A stretch of 13,693 nt of DNA from CAZTDD01 sp964612675 (lineage in GTDB: Bacteria > Hinthialibacterota > Hinthialibacteria > Hinthialibacterales > JAKPRU01), in the NCBI GenBank assembly GCA_964612675.1, contig CAZTDD010000160.1:1-13693 (forward strand), read 5' to 3'. Position 1 is the first letter of the stretch. Every line of letters begins with the position of its first letter. The notes below the pieces were generated by a model. It saw only the letters and a program-made list of their open reading frames with translations, ran no database searches and was not told the origin of the DNA. A program made the position numbers and the translations under genes. Below, piece after piece: positions 8,001-13,693 of this stretch.

Positions 8001-9131
8001 TTGATTCAACGCGCATTCTTTTGGATTTCAATCATGTGTTTTGGTGTAGCCGCGGCCCAGACCTCAGAGGAACCCTGGATTGAATTCACAATGATTCCCT
8101 CGTACGGCACCTCCGAGTACCTCGAAGGCCGCGTTGGAAACGTTGCCCCAGGTCGGTTCCAAGTCGCGCTATATGTCGAAATCGACAATCGGTGGTGGAG
8201 CAGACCGACGCTCACGGAACGTACTGTGCCGGTCGCAGATGATGGGACCTGGCGGGCTGACATTACCGCGGGAGATCAAAATCTCTACGCAACGGAGATC
8301 GCCGCATTTCTTTTGCCTGCGGGAATCGACCCCCCGCCGGTGGACGGAATCACATACGTGCCGGATCCACCCGAAGCGGTTGCCTCCCTTCGTACCTATT
8401 GCGATCCGAATACTCGCTTCATCGACTTCAAAGGATATCGATGGAGAGTGAAAGGAAGCGATAGGCTTACCGGCCCTGGACCGAACCTCTTTTCCGACCG
8501 TCCGGAGGATGTCTGGGTCGACGAATCCGGCCTCCATCTGACGATTCGTCCACGAGAGGGCGGCTGGTGGTGCACGGAGGTCGTGTTGACCCAAAGTCTC
8601 GGTTACGGAACCTACATGTTCCAGACGCAAAGCAGAATCGATCTATTTGACCCCAGTATCGTTGCCGCGTTCTTTACCTGGGTATCGGACGCACCGAGCG
8701 ACCGCCGAAGAGAATTCGACATCGAATTCAGTCGCTGGGGCGATTCAGGAAGAGACAAGATCGTCCGTTACATCATTCAGCCCTGTTCTGACTGTTCCGA
8801 TCAATCCGAGTGTTGTGTGGATTTTCCTTTGGATTTGAGCGAGGGACCGACGGGAGTAACATACCGGGTTCGATGGGAACCCGGACGGCTGAGTTTCCTT
8901 TCTACCAGAGAATCGTCGGCAGAGAATTCGGAGACGGAAAAAGAAATACTCAACAATTGGGACTTTACCGGGGATTTGGTTCCGGAGCCGGGAGGCGAAA
9001 CCGTGCGAATCAACTTCTGGCTGTATCGGGGAGTCCCACCGGCGGACGGCCAACCGGCGGAGTTCGTGGTTGCCGATTTTCGATTTTTGCCCCTTACGTA
9101 TGTAAATGAATGGGGGATTTACTTCGATTGA
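8001..9131 (+). CDS. Secreted GH16-type glycoside hydrolase with N-terminal beta-domain
   Basis: This 376-residue protein starts at TTG 8001, eight bases after GGAGA (7988-7992). The next in-frame ATG (8034) would cut into the signal peptide, which runs to about AAA/QT (residues 19-20). Residues 26-108 form an Ig-like or carbohydrate-binding-like beta domain (EYLEGRVGNV, ALYVEIDNRWW, DGTWRADITAG, ATEIAAFLLPAG). Residues 130-376 match family GH16: YGTYMFQTQS (202-211), FFTW, and the catalytic motif EFDIEF with Glu238 as nucleophile, Asp240 and Glu242 as acid/base. Then YRVRWEPGRLSF (288-299) and RINFWLYRG (336-344). GH16 enzymes cleave or transglycosylate beta-1,3/1,4-glucans, galactans and related chains; the substrate is not evident here. 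An unusual insert (PCSDCSDQSECC, 261-272) supplies four of six mature-protein cysteines, suggesting disulfides. It lies 95 bases after the CotH gene. That gap holds an isolated GATAAT (7956-7961) without a matching -35. Confidence 0.83.
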   Translation: MIQRAFFWISIMCFGVAAAQTSEEPWIEFTMIPSYGTSEYLEGRVGNVAPGRFQVALYVEIDNRWWSRPTLTERTVPVADDGTWRADITAGDQNLYATEIAAFLLPAGIDPPPVDGITYVPDPPEAVASLRTYCDPNTRFIDFKGYRWRVKGSDRLTGPGPNLFSDRPEDVWVDESGLHLTIRPREGGWWCTEVVLTQSLGYGTYMFQTQSRIDLFDPSIVAAFFTWVSDAPSDRRREFDIEFSRWGDSGRDKIVRYIIQPCSDCSDQSECCVDFPLDLSEGPTGVTYRVRWEPGRLSFLSTRESSAENSETEKEILNNWDFTGDLVPEPGGETVRINFWLYRGVPPADGQPAEFVVADFRFLPLTYVNEWGIYFD

Positions 9132-9132
9132 A

Positions 9133-11091
9133 TTACGGTTCCCCGTACTTGTCTTTGTATCTTTGCTCGCGGACTGTTTTGTCTTTTACACGAATGCGTC
9201 TCGCCATTTCTTCTTCGGCGATTGGTTCCAGGGGCTTTCGTTTCGCGGGAAGACTCACGGTTGCGTTGTATCGTTGAGTGATCTGCCGCACAAGTTCCTT
9301 TGTATACTCGGGGTTCGACTCGTTGATTTCTTGCTGTTTCAGTTCTTCACACGATTCCTTGTACAAGAATGGTTTGCTGTTCTCGATCCACTGAAGACCA
9401 TCGCCCATTGTGAGTTCTTTGGCGTGTTGTCTCCTTCGACGAATATCGGAGGACGACCCGAGCGTTTGTGTCAGCTGCATCGATGGAAAGCGGGCGATCA
9501 GAGTATTCAGAAGAAGCGGACGAAGCAGATCCGGCAGCCGCAGCGTGGGCCATTTTCGTATCAGGTCCTTCAGTGAGATTGATGTGTAGCCCCGTTCCTC
9601 GAACAGCGCCGCGGCGTTTGTCGAATCTTTGAAACAGAGACGCGGCTTTTGCCCTCGGGTAAAGAACAACGAAACAGATCCGCAATCGGGGACCATCAGA
9701 AGAGGGAGTATTCCCAAAGACCACCGGTTCAGATAATGCTGTAAGTGGGTCGTGTACTGGTACGAGTCAATCCAGTAATACAGATCTGTCCGATCCTCGC
9801 TGCTCGACTCTACTGAAGAGAGAGAATTCGTCACGGCCAAAGCCGCCTCGGGATCCCCGGGTACGGGAACAAGCGTCATGGGGCCGAAGAGAACCGCTTT
9901 GGGGATCTCTTGCCATTTCGCATATTCCTGGACCTCATGGATATGCGTGAACAGCCGTTCCTCCGTGACCTGCGTCGTCGACGTCAGCTCCAGGATCTGA
10001 TGCATATTGAATGCTGAAAGAAACAAACACGCTTCCAGTGAGAGCCCGCTAAACGTGCAAAAGTAGTTGGGTAGATCGGGATTTGCCATATCTTCGTTGA
10101 GAAGATACTCGTTGGGTAGAGATTCGTAAGCATGAAGCAGCGGGCCTCCGTCCACTTCCAGGCCCACGGGAAGCTCGGATCGTTCGGCCGATTGATAGTA
10201 GCGTAACGCAAAGGTAATTACGTCCAGCCGTCCCTTGCTGGGCATCGGTTTCAGGAGCAGCTCAAAAACACCTCCGTCGGGACTCTGATCGTACAAAACC
10301 GACGGAACCTCTTTGAACCCTTCGAGTCTCTTGAACAACGACATGAAGAAACTGGGATGGCGTAGAATCTCTCGGAACGTGTGTTTGACCTCGCCTTGCT
10401 CGTGACTTGCAGTCAACGGATGGTAGAGAAACAGGCTGCCCGTTTCGCTGTTATGCAGCTTTCCCGTAATATAGATCTTGCCGATCCCAGGCAGATCGTC
10501 GACCACTACCTTGATCATTTCATCCGGAATGTCCGGCGGCGGTTCTTGAACGGCGATCTCACTGCTTTCCGCGGTTTCTGCCGTTTCAAGAGGCTGTGGT
10601 TCTTCAACAGAACGCGCCGCGTATATTTCCGCTTTCTCTATCGTGTCCGGGATCTCCCCCAGAGCGACATCTTCGGTGGGTTTGTCCAGCAGGGGCGGTA
10701 ATCCGGCGGCTCTCTGTACGGCGCTCAAGAGATGATCCGGATCCAGATAACTCTTGACGATGTACCCTTTGGCGCCGAGGCTGATCGCGGTGTGTACCGA
10801 CTCGCTGCGATTATCGACGGTAAGCATGATCACGCAGAGGTTCTCATCGATCTCACGCAGAACGGGTAGTACGGAGAGACCGGTCCCCATGGGCATACCG
10901 ATATCCAACAGGACGACGTCCGGTTGCTGAGCGACGGTCTGGGTGATTGTTTCTACACCGGTCGAGGCTTCCCCGCAAATTGTGAACCCGTGTTTTTCGA
11001 ACAAGGTTCTCAGCATCAGGAGTGTACCCGGATCGTCATCGCAGATCAGAATTCGCGGTTGCTCGTTGTGTGTCTGAGTATTCGGTCTCAT
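9133..11091 (-). CDS. Response regulator with a large unrecognised effector region
   Basis: The product has 652 residues. A typical receiver occupies about 12-128: acidic pocket D18/D19/D20, phospho-acceptor D63 in LLDIGMPMGTG, T91, and K113 in IVKSYL. An acidic, Pro/Glu-rich linker follows (about 134-190). The remaining 460 residues match no family I know. They are neither a DNA-binding helix-turn-helix nor GGDEF, EAL, HD-GYP, PP2C or histidine kinase. They start with alternating beta-like segments (IKVVVDDLPGIGKIYITGKL, about 193-211), contain no membrane helix, and end in a very charged tail (RRIRVKDKTVREQRYKDKYGEP). Start is ATG (11091 down to 11089); its ribosome site is poor, but the receiver requires a start near here. 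It is transcribed alone and converges on the GH16 gene with one base between stop codons. It may regulate the neighbouring surface genes, or be a protein- or ligand-binding output. Receiver call is sure; the rest is open. Confidence 0.85.
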   Translation of the reverse strand: MRPNTQTHNEQPRILICDDDPGTLLMLRTLFEKHGFTICGEASTGVETITQTVAQQPDVVLLDIGMPMGTGLSVLPVLREIDENLCVIMLTVDNRSESVHTAISLGAKGYIVKSYLDPDHLLSAVQRAAGLPPLLDKPTEDVALGEIPDTIEKAEIYAARSVEEPQPLETAETAESSEIAVQEPPPDIPDEMIKVVVDDLPGIGKIYITGKLHNSETGSLFLYHPLTASHEQGEVKHTFREILRHPSFFMSLFKRLEGFKEVPSVLYDQSPDGGVFELLLKPMPSKGRLDVITFALRYYQSAERSELPVGLEVDGGPLLHAYESLPNEYLLNEDMANPDLPNYFCTFSGLSLEACLFLSAFNMHQILELTSTTQVTEERLFTHIHEVQEYAKWQEIPKAVLFGPMTLVPVPGDPEAALAVTNSLSSVESSSEDRTDLYYWIDSYQYTTHLQHYLNRWSLGILPLLMVPDCGSVSLFFTRGQKPRLCFKDSTNAAALFEERGYTSISLKDLIRKWPTLRLPDLLRPLLLNTLIARFPSMQLTQTLGSSSDIRRRRQHAKELTMGDGLQWIENSKPFLYKESCEELKQQEINESNPEYTKELVRQITQRYNATVSLPAKRKPLEPIAEEEMARRIRVKDKTVREQRYKDKYGEP

Positions 11092-11122
11092 GGGCTCGTT
11101 CGCGATATGGAACTGTAAAGCG

Positions 11123-11151
11123 ATTTTAGCACACCCCGGGTAGTCTGCCAG
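11123..11151 (-). promoter_or_regulatory. Candidate sigma-70 promoter of the receiver/unknown-effector gene
   Basis: Read on the minus strand, CTGGCA (11151-11146, four of six matches to TTGACA) is followed after exactly 17 bases by TAAAAT (11128-11123, five of six matches to TATAAT). Transcription would start near 11116, about 25 bases before the ATG at 11091. The spacing and position fit, but the -35 is imperfect and the phylum's sigma factors are unknown. Confidence 0.4.
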
Positions 11152-11161
11152 ATGCTTGTCT

Positions 11162-11174
11162 GGAGTTGAACTCC
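11162..11174. promoter_or_regulatory. 13-base palindrome, possible operator
   Basis: GGAGTT (11162-11167), one central G, then AACTCC (11169-11174) make a perfect palindrome between the divergent genes. A shorter dyad, CCAGA/TCTGG (11148-11152 and 11159-11163), abuts it and covers the candidate -35 of the minus-strand gene. The compact symmetry and location fit a dimeric regulator site; no regulator gene can be assigned. Confidence 0.4.
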
Positions 11175-11194
11175 CCGTTGAGTCTCCGTATTGA

Positions 11195-11223
11195 TATATT
11201 GTTCAGTAGGACAACGCCTACTG
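11195..11223 (+). promoter_or_regulatory. Possible -10 box and 20-base inverted repeat before the DUF362 operon
   Basis: TATATT (11195-11200, five of six matches to TATAAT) has no good -35 at 16-18 bases, so the promoter is only tentative. Immediately after it, CAGTAGG (11204-11210) and CCTACTG (11217-11223) form a perfect 7-base inverted repeat around six bases. If transcription starts near 11207 the dyad would cover the start site as an operator. If transcription starts further upstream, the RNA would carry a 7-bp hairpin ending seven bases before the ribosome site AGGTG (11231-11235). Confidence 0.45.
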
Positions 11224-11241
11224 TTTCAACAGGTGAGTAGC

Positions 11242-12429
11242 ATGAACGCATTCTCGAAAGACACCGCTCGAAATTCATTCTCATTCAGCCGCCGCGCTTT
11301 TTTACGGGGGATGGCTGCCGCTGCCCTCGTTCCTGAGTTGGCATTGGCTGAACCGAAAACGATTCCTCGGACGCCTACGGCCCTTCGTGTATGTAAACAA
11401 TACGACTACGTATTGATCCGCCGGACGCTCGGCGAGATGTTCGATAGCCTCGGAACCGTCCGGAAACTGGTGAAGAACAAACACGTGACTGTCAAAACCA
11501 ATCTTGTGAATGCGCCCTCGCAAACAGTGAGCGGCTTACCGATTACACTGACCACGATTGCACACCCGACAGTCGCACTCGCCGTCGGAAGTCTGTTGGT
11601 CGAATACGGCGCAAAACAGGTGATATTCTGCGATCAGCTCCCCTTTGTTGTCGAAGACAACGAAGCGTTCGAAAAATACGGATACAAGATCAAGGAATTC
11701 CAGGACGCGATGGACGGCCGCGTCCGATTCGAGAACACACGGAATCTGGGTAGGTACAACAAGTATGACCTCGTCAAAGTGCCGGGCGGTACCCTTGTCT
11801 CAGGGTGGGAAGTCAATCAGGCGTATACGAAGACCGACGTCTTGATGTCGCTTGGAAAAATGAAAAGTCACGTATCCGGGGGTGTTACGCTGGGCATGAA
11901 GAATCTCTTCGGTATTCCACCGAGTAGTCTGTACGGCGACGATCTAAAGGACGGCCCGGACGAAAGCGCTTCAGGCTACCGTGGAGAAACCATGCATAAC
12001 TGTACACGGAAACCGTTTACTTCCGTCGATACATTCAAGGGGAAATCGATTGAAGGGGATCACGGATACAACGTCCCGCGTTTCATTGTAGATTTGAATA
12101 TCGCTTTTCCGGTGGAACTCACGGTACTTGATGGGATCAGCACAATCTCGAACGCTGAGGGGGCCTGGATGGGGGCTCTGGTCGAGGTCTGCCGTCCCAA
12201 CCTCCTTGTGGCGGGTTTGAATCCGGTGTGTACAGATTCCGTCGCGGCCTCCGCGATGGGATTCGATCCGGATGCACCCGATGAATCACAGCCGTTCGCA
12301 AACGGAACAAACTACCTGGCGCTGTCGAGGAAGATCGGCCTCGGCGAAAACCGTATAGAAAACCTGGATATTGTCGGTGACCCCATCGAAAGAATACGAT
12401 ATCATTTTCCACCCACGTACGAGCGTTAA
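11242..12429 (+). CDS. Tat-exported DUF362 protein
   Basis: This protein has 395 residues from ATG 11242, with AGGTG (11231-11235) six bases upstream. The frame is open back to a TTG at 11191, but that would put 17 residues before the signal peptide and cover the inverted repeat. The N-terminus has a twin-arginine signal: SRRAFL (16-21), hydrophobic AAAALVPELALA, and cleavage near ALA/EP at 36-37. The rest follows DUF362 (PF04015): VTVKTNL (82-88), a Gly/Lys motif SLGKMKSHVSGGVTLGMKNLFG (203-224), TVLDGISTISNAEGAWMG (294-311), and AGLNPVCTDSVAASAMGFDP (324-343). Some DUF362 proteins carry a 4Fe-4S ferredoxin domain; none is present here. The family has no established reaction. Tat export implies a protein that folds, perhaps around a cofactor, before crossing the membrane. 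It heads a three-gene run with gaps of 14 and 19 bases. Confidence 0.88.
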   Translation: MNAFSKDTARNSFSFSRRAFLRGMAAAALVPELALAEPKTIPRTPTALRVCKQYDYVLIRRTLGEMFDSLGTVRKLVKNKHVTVKTNLVNAPSQTVSGLPITLTTIAHPTVALAVGSLLVEYGAKQVIFCDQLPFVVEDNEAFEKYGYKIKEFQDAMDGRVRFENTRNLGRYNKYDLVKVPGGTLVSGWEVNQAYTKTDVLMSLGKMKSHVSGGVTLGMKNLFGIPPSSLYGDDLKDGPDESASGYRGETMHNCTRKPFTSVDTFKGKSIEGDHGYNVPRFIVDLNIAFPVELTVLDGISTISNAEGAWMGALVEVCRPNLLVAGLNPVCTDSVAASAMGFDPDAPDESQPFANGTNYLALSRKIGLGENRIENLDIVGDPIERIRYHFPPTYER

Positions 12430-12443
12430 AGGATATCGAGCCT

Positions 12444-13574
12444 ATGTCCACACTGGAACCTATTCGAACCTGGCGTATGGCCGGCGGCGATGGAACACGA
12501 CGGGGAGTATCGAATGCCGCTCTCACGCTAAACAACAAATCTGTAACAAGCATAAAAGCAAAAGGAGCGGTTACCGCTTCACCTGTCTTCACTGAGGATG
12601 GGCGTGTTTTTATCGCCGATCGCGCCGGCTTACTTCAGGCGTTTTCACCGGCCGGAACGTTGTTGTGGTCCAGAAAACTGACAGCCGGAGTCGAAGCTTC
12701 TCCTGCAATCGACGAAAATTGCCGGACAATTTGTATCGGCACGCTCAACGGTCATTACAGCTTCTTTGATGTTCAGTACGGCAGGCAACTTCATTCGGGC
12801 AGCTACGAAACGCATGATGCACGCATACTGGCCGACCTGCTATATACGCAGGACCCGGAGCTGGTCATCACAAGTATTTGGGGGAAATGGGTACTTTTTG
12901 CTGTCGCCTCCACAAAGGAAAAACCCGTTTTCGAGTGGAACGGAGGCTGGAATCCGCGTGCCCCCATGGCCGCGTTGCCCGGTGGACCGGCTTACGGCAT
13001 TCGTATTGAAAGCGATGGGAACACGAAAGGCACACGGCTCTTCTCGATTGATCTGAAAAACGGCAAAGAGGACACTGTTCTGTTCCTGCCGGCAGGGGAC
13101 GAATCCCCGCGCCGTCTGACCAGTTTCGCCTCGCCTGTCGTTTCGGAAGAGATCCTCTACGCTGTGATGAATGGCGCGCACGACAGTAAACTGTTCGCAA
13201 TCGACCGTAATACCAAAAAGCAGATTTGGTCCCATGAGTTACCCTGTACTGTTAGTACAACCCCGGCACTTACCTTGGATCGCTGTTTGATCGTGGCAGG
13301 CATGGATGGTCGAGTCTATGCGATCGACAAGGAAGGAGAACGCCGTTTCACGTATTCCACTGACTGTGAATACCTTTTGGCGTCGCCTGTGTGCGACAGG
13401 GAGGGGTGCGTTGTTATCGGCGATCCGCTGGGACGGATTCACATGGTTGAACCCGACGGTAAGGGGCGTAACGTTACTGAGTTGCCGCGTTCGATCGAAG
13501 GTCGTCCGGCGTTTTCACCTGACGGAAGACTGTTTGTACCATGTACGGACGGTAATCTGTATCTATTCGAATAA
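12444..13574 (+). CDS. PQQ-like beta-propeller repeat protein without signal peptide
   Basis: This protein has 376 residues. It begins WRMAGGDGTRRG (10-21), the W-x-(M/F)-x-G-G-D-x-x-R opening usual for PQQ-like (YVTN/WD40-like) propellers. At least six blade repeats of the type ASPV-x-DGRVFIAD-x-G-LLQAF-x-GTLLW follow. Clear examples are residues 45-77 and 85-110, plus four in the C-terminal half (SKLFAIDRNTKKQIWS, GRVYAIDKEGERRF, GRIHMVEPDGKG, GNLYLFE). The chain ends right after the last strand, consistent with a closed ring. I see no signal peptide or membrane helix, which is unusual beside a Tat-exported protein. A start inside the upstream gene would not supply one, since that frame has no hydrophobic stretch there. 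The likely site AAAGGA (12428-12433) overlaps the DUF362 stop. Function is probably binding or scaffolding; no catalytic residues for a PQQ dehydrogenase are evident. Confidence 0.85.
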   Translation: MSTLEPIRTWRMAGGDGTRRGVSNAALTLNNKSVTSIKAKGAVTASPVFTEDGRVFIADRAGLLQAFSPAGTLLWSRKLTAGVEASPAIDENCRTICIGTLNGHYSFFDVQYGRQLHSGSYETHDARILADLLYTQDPELVITSIWGKWVLFAVASTKEKPVFEWNGGWNPRAPMAALPGGPAYGIRIESDGNTKGTRLFSIDLKNGKEDTVLFLPAGDESPRRLTSFASPVVSEEILYAVMNGAHDSKLFAIDRNTKKQIWSHELPCTVSTTPALTLDRCLIVAGMDGRVYAIDKEGERRFTYSTDCEYLLASPVCDREGCVVIGDPLGRIHMVEPDGKGRNVTELPRSIEGRPAFSPDGRLFVPCTDGNLYLFE

Positions 13575-13593
13575 CCTTTTCGAGGACCAAATC

Positions 13594-13693
13594 ATGTCTA
13601 AAGATCCCGTTTTAGAAGAAATCCGACATGCACGGAGAGTCTACCCTAACGTTGCAAAACTGACTCCTCCTGCCAACATTTCCAAATCTCTCC
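13594..13693 (+). CDS. Unidentified gene, N-terminal fragment
   Basis: ATG 13594 follows GAGGA (13582-13586) by seven bases and lies 19 bases after the propeller stop, so it should belong to the same operon. Thirty-three codons are visible before the window ends. The start, KDPVLEEIRHARRVYP, is predicted to be helical and charged, then turns Pro/Ser-rich (LTPPANISKSL). There is no signal peptide. Too little is present to name a family. Confidence 0.6.
   Translation, partial: MSKDPVLEEIRHARRVYPNVAKLTPPANISKSL

Noticed and set aside
1..13693. Mobile element, CRISPR array, tRNA or defence system
   Set aside because: No transposase, integrase, nuclease or regularly spaced repeats, and no cloverleaf seen by eye. 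Gene style looks uniform across the window.

Overview
The window is compact bacterial DNA of moderate GC, with short intergenic gaps and several stop/start overlaps. The exported proteins suggest an uncultured, environmental, Gram-negative-like lineage: a lamin-tail plus CotH-kinase surface protein with a Pro/Thr-rich linker, a GH16 enzyme with an N-terminal beta-domain, and a Tat-exported DUF362 protein. I associate this repertoire with Planctomycetota-like and FCB-like candidate phyla (Hydrogenedentota or Sumerlaeota type). That placement is an impression from domain content, not from a phylogenetic marker. I see no tRNA, rRNA, CRISPR array, transposase or prophage gene.

Layout, left to right. 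(1) 2-160: last codons of a sensor histidine kinase. (2) 306-4716: a tightly packed plus-strand operon. It encodes an Hpt-REC-GGDEF-like-REC hub protein, a stand-alone receiver (4-base overlap), a membrane-anchored HEAT-repeat protein, and a membrane family 2 glycosyltransferase of the processive type (1-base overlap). (3) 4873-7905: a large secreted lamin-tail/CotH-kinase protein. (4) 8001-9131: a secreted GH16-type glycoside hydrolase with a TTG start. (5) 9133-11091, minus strand: a receiver domain fused to about 460 residues that I do not recognise. It converges on the GH16 gene with one base between the stop codons. (6) 11092-11241: a divergent intergenic region rich in inverted repeats. 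(7) 11242-13693, plus strand: a second operon of a Tat-exported DUF362 protein, a PQQ-type beta-propeller without a signal peptide, and the start of an unidentified gene.

Working model (inference): genes 2-160 to 9131 form one functional locus for a regulated surface polysaccharide. The kinase feeds a phosphorelay (Hpt plus three receivers). Its output acts on a membrane complex of HEAT protein and glycosyltransferase. The CotH/lamin-tail protein and the GH16 enzyme act outside the membrane on the product or on the matrix that holds it. The GGDEF-like domain has lost several residues needed for c-di-GMP synthesis and the glycosyltransferase has no PilZ domain, so control may run through protein contacts rather than c-di-GMP. 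The two strongest leads for undescribed biology are this locus and the unknown effector half of the 652-residue receiver protein.
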